The notes beneath the pieces were generated by a model. The model ran no database searches and was not told the origin of the DNA. It saw only the letters and a list, made by a program, of their open reading frames with translations. A DNA stretch of 64,000 nucleotides from Branchiostoma floridae (taxonomy: Eukaryota; Chordata; Leptocardii; Amphioxiformes; Branchiostomatidae), in the NCBI RefSeq assembly GCF_000003815.2, contig NC_049983.1:3085960-3149959 (forward strand). Direction: 5' to 3'. Within the stretch, counting starts at the first letter, position 1. Each line of letters opens with the position of its first letter. A program made the position numbers and the translations under genes. Below, piece by piece: positions 12,701 to 24,700 of the stretch.

Positions 12701-15700
12701 CCACCAACGAACGGCTATCGAGCCTGCAGAAAGAGCACGACGATCTCTTAGATCAGAACAGCAAACTCCACCGCTTGTACCACGACAAGCTCACAGAGGT
12801 GGAACAGCTGAATTCTGATCTGGTGGAGGTTCGCGGAATGGCTGAGATCAACTCGGCCAAGCTTCAATCCAACATCAGTATCCTGAACGAAGAGGTCGAA
12901 GCTCTCAAGTCCAAGCACAAGATCCAGGAGGGGCAGCTGAGAGATCGCGAGTCGGAGATCGAGGAACTTCGGCGCAGGATTCGAGAACTGGAAGCCGAGA
13001 ACGAGGCACTGAGGAAGAAGATCGCAGACCTGCGACGGGAACTGGATGACCAGACGGCAAACATGGAACGCTACCAGCGAGAAGCGAGGGACGCAAACTC
13101 GGAGGTGGAGAGACTTGAGCAGCTACTGGCCCAGAGGGAGTCAGACATCAGGGGCCTGCAGTCGGATCTGCTGTCAGCTCGTGACGAGGTCAATATCACC
13201 AAGATGAAGACAACTGAGATAACCAGGGCCGAGAGCGAACAACTTTCCTCTCAGATGAAGCTCAGTAACGACCTACAGATGGCACTGAATGAGAAACAGG
13301 GAAGGCTAGGAGCCATGGAAGCTGAAGCGCGTAAACTTCGCTCCGACCTAGAAATATCGCGGCGGGACAATGAAGAGAAATTCGCTGAAATCAACGGCCT
13401 GAAGAACAAGACGAGGGATATGGAGAGTGAATTGTCTGGTCTGAACCAGAAGTTGTACCAAGACAAGCAGGCCAACAGGTCGCTACAGGAGAAACTCGAT
13501 GATCTACAGTTCGAGATGAACCGCCTTCGTCGAGAACTCCAGGAGAAAGAGGGCTACATCACCTCCATGGAGACAAAGATGAGCAACCTAGAGAGCTCCG
13601 TGGTTGGCCAGAGCAGCGAGAAGGACGGGAAAATTCAGGAGCAGATGGAAGAGATTCGCAGGCTGAGGATGAAGATTGAAAGTCTGAACGACGACATGAC
13701 AGAGCGCGAACGAAAGATGCTGGATCTAGCGCGGGAGAAGGAGGAACTGCAGGGCCAGTATGAGTTCTACTACTCCGAAACCAGCAAGCTTCAGACGCAA
13801 GTGACTGAGATTCAAACCGTTCAGACCCAGATGGGAGGCAGCACTGAGGCACTCGAAGATGAGCTAGAAAGTCTGAGGCGCCGACTGAAATCTGACAACG
13901 AGCACGCCAACCAGGAAGCATTCGAGCTGCACCGCCGCATCACCGAGCTTGAGCTCGAACGCAACACCGCGACAGAGAAGCTGAAGCACATGGAGGTCAA
14001 CATGAGCCAGGGGAGCGGAGAGGTGGAGAAACTTCGCCAGCAGCTCCGCCGCGCCGAGCAGGATTCCAGCAACACCGAGCTGAGGTACAACGAGATGCAC
14101 AAGGTGAACGAGAGGCTGCGAAGCGACATGGACGACATCCTTCACCAGCGCGACATCGCTCAGCGCCTTAGCAAGGAACAGGAGGCCAAACTGCTGAGCC
14201 TCTCTCAGAGGCTACGGCACTTGGAGGAGCAAACGCGCACTGAGATTCTCGACCTCCAGTCCAAGCTGCGTAACCTACAGAACGAGTACCAGTTGTTAGA
14301 TAGGAAGCAGCAAGACACCCTGGACAAACTGAGGGTAGCTGAGAGCGAGCTACAGACGGAGAGGACCGCCAGACAGAGCGGGGAGTTCTCCCAGACGACC
14401 GTCAGCAAGACGACCGTCACAAAGACCAGCGCGGTAAATCCTTTTGTTCTGATGGTGTCAGGTGGATGAATAAGTGTCTTCATCATTCATATATCTCTAC
14501 ATGTCAAGCACGTACTCTCTACTCCCTTGGTGACGGCGGTGGTCTTTTTGTTCCGTTATGATTTGTCATCGTTTTGCTCGGTGAAGATTTCACCTGTTTC
14601 TTCAAGCCATTTTTACCTTTCTACCATAGACCTGCTTCTCTTTGTTTCATCAACCTATCAGTTAATGCTGGTGATGGCTGACTATACTGCATGACTTGCC
14701 ATGAAGAGCTTTTATTTTGCTCTGGTGCAAACAACTTTGAACAATTTGTTTCATCCCATTTTTCACATTTTTCAAGCATAACTAACGATTACTTGGGCTG
14801 GTAGTCCAAGTTCACCATACATACATGTAGTGTGGATGTGTGGAAGTCTGAATCCCAGTTTTATTTTCCGTATGGCCCATGCTTGAGACTACACTTGATT
14901 CAAATGTCACATGTATAATATTATGAATCTAATTTTTTCTTTTTATATTACCTACCTAATGGCATACGTTTGTTGAGCTATTCAAAGTGTGACTTGTCCA
15001 TCAAGTATTGTGGACAACAGAAAGCTAAACTTGGATTCAGAAAACAGATAAGACTCTAAGACTTGTTTGTTGGTATGTTGGCCTCTACATTGTGTTCTTT
15101 TGAGTTAAGGCTTAGTAAAGGATGTATGGGACTGTCTGCATTGTGCTTGTTGTCACATCCCTTTTGCCTTTGGTTTGCCAGCATTGGCTTTTTGTCATAC
15201 CCGATGTAGCCTCAACCCTGAGCAAATGTTGGCTTCACGTTTAGTATTGGTTCAATCCCTCCTGTGTTTTTGTGGATACTGTGGCTTTCTTCTTGCGTTG
15301 ATTTCCCCACCCACCTATTTAGTTACTTGTGATGTATGCCCTTCGCTTGTACACGTATCCCCTTATTGATTTGTGATTCCCCATCCCTACTCTGTCTCCT
15401 GAGTTGTACTGTACAGCAGATTGATTAGACTAGATTGGTCCTTTTAGAAGTTATTGGTTTATTTCAGCAGTCCATCTGTCTGTACCACCAAGAGACTACT
15501 AATAGCGCTCATTGTTATTCAACTGCGTACCTCCTTCTCTTCCTCTCCGCCTGATTTCCTAATCCAGACACATCCCCACGCAGGGCGTCTGTCGACTGTG
15601 ACATCCAATCATGTTTACATCATCCAACCTCCATTCCATCTAAGTGCGGCAGCTACGGACCACTGGCCCACTAATTATAATATCACATGCTGCACAGTCG

Positions 15701-18700
15701 ATGCCTTGTATTCACCAGTGATGCGTTTCTCCTGTCATAAATTCTTCTATACTGACCGCCCTGATATCATGTTTACTCCAACGGATGACGTTTTTCGATT
15801 CAATGAATCTCCTGTCCAATATGTCTGATATTCGTCGTTAAGTGGATTTGTATTCCGGTATTGTGGCTGCCGCGGTGTGGTGGCCTGTATTGACTAACCG
15901 TGATGAAACATTCCTCCATTCAGGCGGACCAAGAAGTGGTGAAGGCAGCTCCAGCCCAGATGCAACAATCGGCACCTACGCCTCGAGCGGTATTGAGAAA
16001 CAGACCTATATATATCGCTCCTGCACTCTCTCCTAACCCAACCAAGCTTCCTGCACTCTTACTATGATTGTATTATATTTTTTTTGATGTGACGCTTTTC
16101 TAATTCTTAGCGACCCAGCGGAGATATGCTTCAGAGCCAACGCCTTACCCTTGCTAGAACGAATCATGCATGCCCCCCTCCCACCTCAACTTAACATCAA
16201 TCCTAACTGCATGCTGCGATTCATGCTTCAGATGCTTCTCTATCATTCCTGCAGGCACTGAGTCAGAAACAAAAGCACTGCATAGTTCTGCAAACGCCAT
16301 GTCCTCTTATTACAAGTTCCGCCAGACGATTTTCGGTGTTGGGATTTCCGGGTGTTGATTTCACTAATTCGACATTCATCATTTCTTCACAAATTTTTGT
16401 CATTTCCCAACCACGACCAATTCTTGCACAATTTCATTTTGTCTGGACGCACTGATTTTGCTGCCAAATTTTTGCCGAATTTGGATTAGATGGATTGATT
16501 GATAATTTCTTGTGGTGACTCATCAGTTTGTGTGCACAACAACGATTTTGTTCCTGCAGGAAGCGCTAGAGTTAAAGCTGAAACAACTCGAAGCTGACGC
16601 TCTCAAAATGGTACCCTTCCCTAATTTTCCCACCTCGACATCTGCATTAATATTCTCGATTGACCAAAGCAGTGGAATTGATGGTTTGGGCCCATGTGTG
16701 CATGCTGATGTGTTGTTTGTGTGTGGTATTATTACTAGGCTGAAGAGATGGACTCCAAGCTGCGAGGAGGTCAGCCTGACGACGACCATGACGGTCCAGA
16801 TGGCATGGTACTCACGTACTGTACTTCACTGTAACTAACCAATCACCATCACCTTCACAATTTACATTCCAATATCAGTTTATCTATTTCATTTATCAAT
16901 AATTCCTCACAATACACTATGAATATTTGTATAATCTACATATCAATTATACTAACTACATTGATACTGTACCAAGATATCATGAATAGTCAAATAGTCT
17001 AATCCCATTTCTGATTCATCTTAATCCACATTTATCATTCTGATTTGGATAATCATATCACAATAACATGACATTGTGTTCTTTCATGATTATTAGAAAT
17101 ATAATGTTTCCAGGGTTAGAAACTTCTGCATGCATCATTTTGATGATATAGTCTGATCATGACTTCACAGAACATATTTTGATAATGTGTAAAAATTGTT
17201 CCAGTCGATCAACAGAAAGAAGTCCTGTCAGTTAAAATCTCCCATCTTTTACGTTTTAATTTCTAATCGACCTGATATTCTTACAGGCCAGACGGATAAT
17301 GTATCGATTACTTGATCAAAATCAGTAACTGATCAGTCTTCTTACCCTAGCATCATGGATGGCTTAAACTTTTTTACCAACAGGAAAGGGTCGGGGAAGA
17401 AAAACTCGGACGTAAACCCAAGGGGCATGGCAAGCCTCGAAGGTCTGGTTCTCACACATCCAGTTCTTCCTCATCATCATCCTCATCTGACTCAGAAGAT
17501 GAAGGGAAAAGTTCCAAGAAGAAGCACCCTAAGAAGAAGGATGGAGAGAAGGACAAGGATCATCCGAAGAAGAAGAAGGGTGTTAACTCCGACGAAGAAG
17601 AGCCTAAGAAGAAGGGAGTAGACTTCGGAGCGCTGCTGGCTGATGCCAAGTATCGTCCTGACAAGGTCGAGCGCATCACAGCAGTACCGGGCGATGAAAT
17701 GATGTCAGTACCCAACGAGGCGATCTCACGTCCTGACGATGAAAACTCTCGACCAAGGTGGCAGGATGACGCGAAGGCAGCACCTGGTGATGAGCCATTC
17801 TTCGCCAGCCCTGCGGAAGCTGCAAGGCAGCCGTGGGGAAAGCAAGGCGTGGTCCCTGCCGAGGAGATGCAGTCTCGGCCTGACGAGTTGAGGGCCCGGC
17901 CGTGGAGGAAGGGCGTACCAGAAGACGTGACCATGTCAGGCCCCGACGACACGAGCGCCCAGCCACGGAAGAAGTGGGGCACGCCCGGCAATCCAGATGA
18001 TGATGACGACATAAGGCCGTACAAGAGGGGGCCAGATAAGGCCACACCTGGGGTAAACTAGTGCAGATTTTAACAGCATAACTTCAGCCGGAAAATTCTT
18101 CAGTGTCTTCCTTCTCTCTGCGCTTCCATGTAAATAATCACGACAGAATCAAAGATATATTGTCAGCGATTTCTTCGTAAAGCAACGTTTAATACAAGTA
18201 CAACTTTATCAACTATTAACCTCACTATCCGACAATTGTATCCACCGTGTTACTACAAATCATGTACTCAACTGTTTCTTATTTTTCCAGCATGTTTGTA
18301 CTACCTTTCATCATCTGATTTTCTGATTCGTCTCTTGCAGAATCATCTTGTTGCAAAAAAATATGGATAACTCAACTGCCTACATTGTATGTGCGACCTG
18401 TCTCTGTTGATTATTGTGTCGGTTCTTTTCTGTCTTTGCTCTTATGACTTTTACTCATAATTGGCCATTTGCCTTCTTTCAGGTACCGTTTTGGACTACA
18501 AGTGTGTGTTCAGAATGACTGCAGAGTCCAATGTCGCTTTTCTTGCTTTGTCTGTGCACAGTATTGTCGTCAAAGTGTACTTAATTACTTGAAGCAATTC
18601 GGGACTGAAAAAATGTGCTCCGCTATTCAGCCATTGTGTTGACTTCTGCTGTGTTCGTAGCATTTTATGGTCTTTTCAGCTTGCTGTAAAATGTTGTCTT

Positions 18701-21700
18701 AATGACTTCTTCTTTGTCTTGCAGGAACGTAATGATCTTATCTCTTGTCAATGTTCTTTGTGTGCATACTTGAGCTATATCTATGTGCAGTAAGAAAGTC
18801 TGTGACATTGCAACCTACAGAGTTCTTTACCCTTTCCGTTATGCCACCTTATTGCTTTCACTGTCATTGGTCTTTACCATCATACATGTATGTGTGAATG
18901 AGTGGTGTTGTATTCTTCGTCCAAGTTCACGTGTTACCAAACACCCTATCTGACCGTGTGGTGAACGTCGCGCTAACCTGTGATTGGCTGATTTCAGGCG
19001 CAGGAAGAGATGATGATGGCTGATGAGATGGAGGCGGGCGCTCCAGGCCGGATGAGGCCGGTGGAGTTTGTCGTACCCATCTTCATCGAGGTGCTGTCTT
19101 CAGGAAACCTGACAGGTAAGAGGAAGATACCACTTTTTTCAAGGGATGCTTAGCACCATTGCTACTGGGTAACTGTTGAAGGATTTGTGTTACAAACTAG
19201 TGTAGATGTATTCTCAGATACATGTACACATGTAGGTCCTGGGCAGTATAACTGACTTAACTATAATCATACCGGTAGCTGTAGTGAAATAATATACCTA
19301 TTGTCTAGCTCTTATCTTAAGAATAAGATGTGAAACAATTTTGATTCTTTACACAAACATTCCACTCTCACTCAACTGCCTTTAAGTGTACTGTTGGCAA
19401 TTTAGTTTTTGAGAAGTCAATCACACATTGTACGCATACCATTTAGCAGTGTGACTCTTTGTAATCCAATGAATGTCATGATCACATATAGCCTGACTAA
19501 ATAGCACTCCTAGTAGCCCCTTTACTCATTTACCTTTAATGCCACTGTTTTGCCACTGGAAAGTAAGAGTTTGTGTCAGAGACTACACCTACAAATGTAG
19601 CAAGTAGGTTAGATGATAATACGGTATTGCTTGACATTAATATTTCATCTTTACTTTCAGCCGAGGTGAAGCAGCCTTCCGGCCGCATCGCCCAGCCCAA
19701 GTTCATCGACAACCGCGACGGGTCTCTGACCATCAAGTACACCCCGACAGAGGCAGGGCTGCATGAGCTCGGCATCAAGTACAACGGAGAGCATATACCA
19801 GGTCAGAGGGAAACATTGTACATTGTCAAATGGTTAGAAATCTATGTTCTGGATATAAGGGTTGAGAGTTTGAATTCTATCTGTGATTAGGCATATTGAA
19901 GGAGTGTTTCCCTAATAGCACAAGTGGGGAAAGTACCTGATTCATCCATGATATTAAATAGTGGAGTGCAAACTTTTTGTTGCTCCAACTCTTGTAACAT
20001 GATATTAGATAGAGTATCAAGATAACAAATTTGAATGCTACAGGCTAGACTTTAGGTACTGAATTTAAACCAGGTGTTACTTGACTATTGTTACTAGTAT
20101 GACAGAGACACCTGTTGCTAGAAACCCCTTATCTCAAAGTTGGTGCATGGCTGTGATTCTTGATTTGTGAACAGTAACTTTGAGTTATTTCCAGCGACTT
20201 CAGCAGTCACCAGCCCACTGATAAACTTTTTCATCCCAATTATTTGATCACTCTGATGCCGGCTAGAAAAAATGTTCAGATCTAACTGCTAAAATTAGAT
20301 GCTTGATAATTAGTGAGCTACTCCCTATCCTCTAAACCACTCACCTTGCCAACAGCAATAAATGGAGTTACAGTAAATTGCCAAAGGACAGTTGTACTGA
20401 CCCTACCATACAGATAGATTGCTCATTGTACATGTGTCTAACCAGTTACATTAAACATATGCCTGACTATTCCCCACCCCAGGAAGCCCCATCCAGTTCC
20501 ATGTTGATGAGATCAGGCCGGGACAGGTGTCAGCGTTCGGCTCGGGTCTGAGTCACGGTGTTGCCGGGCAACAGTCCAACTTCACCATCGTCACTAAGGA
20601 TGCTGGAGCAGGTACAGCTAGCTTTGTTTTGTTATTCTTGATATATACTTATTTAAGACGGCGTCTGTTCTGTTTGAAGTCTACCTTAACCCTTAAACGT
20701 AAAACCCGGATATACCCGGCACACATATGCATGCCCTGTGTGCCGTGCCCGGATATATTCGGGATAGCGTAGTCCCCCGAAGTAGCAGCTTTGCATTTGT
20801 GTAGCGCACGAACCCCGGAAGTTAGGGACTTCAGCCTTGTTCGGGGGTCTCTTTTTGGAGTTTAGCAGCCAACCCCGCACTGATAGCATTTTATAGGGCT
20901 GAAACTCTGGCAGTTTAAGGTCAAGACCGCATCTGTTCTGTTTGAAGTCTACCTTAAAGAACTGTTTTGTAGCATTCATTTGATATCTATTGATCAACCT
21001 TCAACATACCGTGATATCCATTCACGTTAAACTGTATACATGACGTTACAAGTAGAAGTAAGCCTGAAAAGGCCCGGTTAAAAGCTGTTGACAGTCTGTA
21101 TACAAATGTTGCTTGGAAGCTAATCTCTGCTTGACTTATACATGTACATTGTTGCATAAGCTTAAAGGAGGCTTGTGACATTTGCATATTACCCCTTTTC
21201 CCCGAAACACCCTTTGATTGAAGATACCAGGAAATACATTAATATTTATATATGGTGTAGTTGTCAGACTCAAATTGACTTTTCAGCCAGTAGACACTCA
21301 TTCGGCATTAGAACACATTACATGCACACAGGGCGTGCTCGCGATCGTGTGCACAGCATACGTACGATAGTGCACGCCAGGGTTGTAGCCAGCACCCGTA
21401 CTACCGTCCTTTGACTGAATTTTGCAGCTGGGGACGGAAAAAAATTTGCCCATTCCTTCTCATGTGACAGACAAAAATCGACAAAAAAGCTGTCTCCCTT
21501 GTTTATTTTTTCACCAAAACAGATGCCTTTGAACAGCTTATAATTAGGCTACCAGCAAACTTTGCACCTCAAAATGCAGGAAAGAGCGTTTCAGAGGGTC
21601 TAGATTTCAAAATTTTCTGGGGGGCATGTGCCCATTGCACTTTGGACGCTAGAGAGGATTTATGATTGAGGGGACGGAAAATGATTTCAGGCTGGCTACA

Positions 21701-24700
21701 ACCCTGGTGCACGCCTTAAGTTTAAGATTGTTAGTTTATACGTTTCCGTAACTGTATGTCTTCCCCAGGTGGCCTGGCCCTGGCTGTGGAGGGTCCGTCC
21801 AAGGCTGAGATCACCTGTCGTGACAACAAGGACGGCACCTGCAGCGTGTCCTACCTGCCCACCCAGCCTGGCGAGTACAACATCATCGTCAAGTTTGCAG
21901 ACAGGCACATCCCGGGCAGTCCATTCAAGGCCAAGATCGTTGGTAGGTGTTATTCGGTTTCTATACAATGTCTTGTACATCCTTAAGGGGTCATGTGGCA
22001 TACTGTAAATGCAGACATGTTTACAGTTTTCGCAGTGGCCACTTCACTGGGAACTTAAAACCACCACGAAAATTTATCCATTATAGTTTCTTACTACAGT
22101 CTATGGCGCTACTGCGAACTTGGAACCACAGTGAACACTTCATTTTCCCGCTACCACGAAAGTAAATCCCTGCAAACTTAAGTGCATTTACAATAACTGC
22201 AAGGTGTTTGGCCCCAAACCCATAGGTCTAGAGTTCAAAGCCTGTCATGCTACCAATCTTGCAACTTTGGAAAGGACTTGTCTCACTCCAACCAGGCGCA
22301 AAAATGGGTAGCTGGCTATAGTTGGTGAGCTAAAAGATGGTGGAAGGATAGTGATGGACTCTGTCTCCCAACAAAGCTAAAGCTGAAGTTGCCATACATC
22401 ACATTGTGATGTGTATAATTTCCCAATACCGTGCCCCAGACACAGTGGATAATAACCCAATGCTCATACGGCTTTAACAAAGCTATTGGACTACATTCCT
22501 AATCTACAAAGTATTCAAGGCCTTTCGTCATGGGGTTTTCTTATTGAAAAGGAGCAATTAACATCTCTGAAGATCCTGTCAAAGGAATGGTGTAGCATCG
22601 TTGACTAATTGACATTTTATTTCTCAATTCGATTCAGTTGATCAACGTTTATCTAGTACCAACATGTACCATGTCTTTGTCCAAAAACAGGATGACAGGC
22701 ATAGCCAGACTGAGTGTATGAAATACATTTGTATGTCCCAGAGAATATAGTGAATGTGAATGTTCAGTACCCCTGCTTCTTGTAAACAATACAGATGTGT
22801 AGAGTTTGCCAGTATGTCTTTTTTAAATGCTAAAGTTGTTCTGTACATGTGGTCTTAACTCAGGACTCTAGCCAGCTCAAAATTGTTTTCCGTCAGCCAA
22901 TTCCCATTGTCGCGAAAACCGCAAAAATTATGTTAGAAAGACGGAGCTGAGACCTTGAAAAACGGGTTTTTAATGAGATTATCGTATGCGAAAGGGCGCC
23001 GACACACCAAGTCAACAATCATAACAATTATAGCAAAACAAACAGTGTGTGGCTTTCCAACCGTGGACAGCGCCCCCAAGCCGCCTGTAGCTTCCACCAA
23101 GGATTTTTGTCCGTCAAGGCTGACGGATTGGTTTTTTAAAAAATTCCGTCACACGCAGCAAATTTCTGTCAATTGGCGCTGGCTTGAGCCCTGTCTTAAC
23201 TGTACATAAAATTTTTTACCAATAGGAGACCAGCGCAAGCCCCAGCAGGTGGCAGTTGGAGCGGCTAACGAGGTTTCGCTGAAGATCGCGGAGCAGGACC
23301 TGAGTCTGCTCCAGGCCAGCATCAGGAGCCCCTCGGGACACGAGGAGCCCTGCCTACTCAAGAGGCTGTCCAACGGACACATAGGTGGGTGCCTGAAAAG
23401 GGCAATTTGAAAGAACTTAGTGTTGATTTAATCCCGTTTAGCTCACCGAGGAGCTATATTCCATTGGTCATGACAGAGAAGATAGACGCTTATGGTACAA
23501 TTTTGTTCAGGTTCATTGTAGCAGGAAAATTCCCCCTTAGCTCTTTTTTACAAGCACAATGAACAGTGGACCACGGCTTAGTGTCCAATACTTACTTAGG
23601 ACTGCAGCCCTTTCTTTTAGCATGCATGTCATGTGAACAACACAGCTGGGATCAAACTACAAAATTAATGTAATTCCTAGAAGTATTTCAGTTCCTAGAA
23701 GACAAGTCCCTACATAACAGGAGTCGTAGGCCATTTTAAGGTTAAGGGTTACGCAAAAAACCCTCAGTCTGCTAGCGCTCCTTTCATGCTGTTATTTGAT
23801 GTTAGTGGATGTTTTATGTTCAGGGTAATGCAATGGTGTGATCTGCAAAGCTGGTAGTGTGGTCATTTGCATTTATTTAATGCTTTAAGTGCAGATCATT
23901 GCTCGCTTTGACATGGTTATTTCTAACCTTGAACCTGTCTGGTGGAAACAACAGGCTTTTTACAGATGCTATTAGATGCTATTATCACAGTATTGCAGGC
24001 CTATTCCAAGACAATTATGGGGTTGTGAGTATTTTGGAAATGAGTATAATGGTAGTTGAACACACAGACCACTACCTGTGGACCAGCCCCCTGCTGTTAG
24101 TGATTTCATAAAGCTACATGTGTGGACCACGGCTATAGAAACGAAGATGGGTGCCACCCAATGTACCTTTTGGTGCGGGTAGGACTTAAATTTAACAATG
24201 ACAGCTTTTCAATGGTTTGATTTTGTTTCCTCGTGGCAGGTATTTCGTTCACACCCCGTGAGGTTGGCGAACACCTCGTCAGCGTGAAGAAGAATGGCCG
24301 CCATGTCGCTAACAGTCCGTTCAAGATCCTGGTTGGTCAGCAGGAGATCGGAGACGCCAGGAAGGTCAAGGTGAAGGGCACCGGCCTGCGTGAGTCGGCC
24401 ACGTTCGATGTGGCAGAGTTCACCGTGGATACCAGGGAAGCAGGTGTGTTTGGAGGCGAAACGTTTTTTTATCATATCAAAATGATTGTTTTGATAAGTA
24501 GCTTTTGCCATAAATGTGAATAGGGTCCAATGCACCCTCATGCAAAATTCTGGGTCATTTGGTTTTCATACCAGCTCACAAGAGCCCAAAATATATATCT
24601 TGTTCTGAAAATGGCTTCTTCTTAGTATAATTTGTAGTAAATGCTAGTTTTTGAGAATATGCAATACCATTGCTAGTCCCATACTATCTGTAGCTTTCAA

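Noticed and set aside
12864-14486. Several minus-strand open frames of 63-120 codons
   Set aside because: They are antisense shadows of the Glu/Arg-rich coiled-coil exon; composition (Ser/Leu/Arg) follows from the opposite strand.
16111-16300. Possible exons after 'taattcttag' and 'ttcctgcag' at 16110 and 16254
   Set aside because: Open for 27 and about 15 codons but without a donor in the required phase 0.
17560-18047. Minus-strand frames of 161 and 123 codons
   Set aside because: Antisense of the charged filamin exon, which has good borders and frame on the plus strand.
9525-18052. Reading the coiled-coil exons as a separate nested gene
   Set aside because: Less economical: no poly(A) signal is seen before repeat 16, and all exons join in frame and phase with filamin on both sides. 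Kept as an alternative to test.
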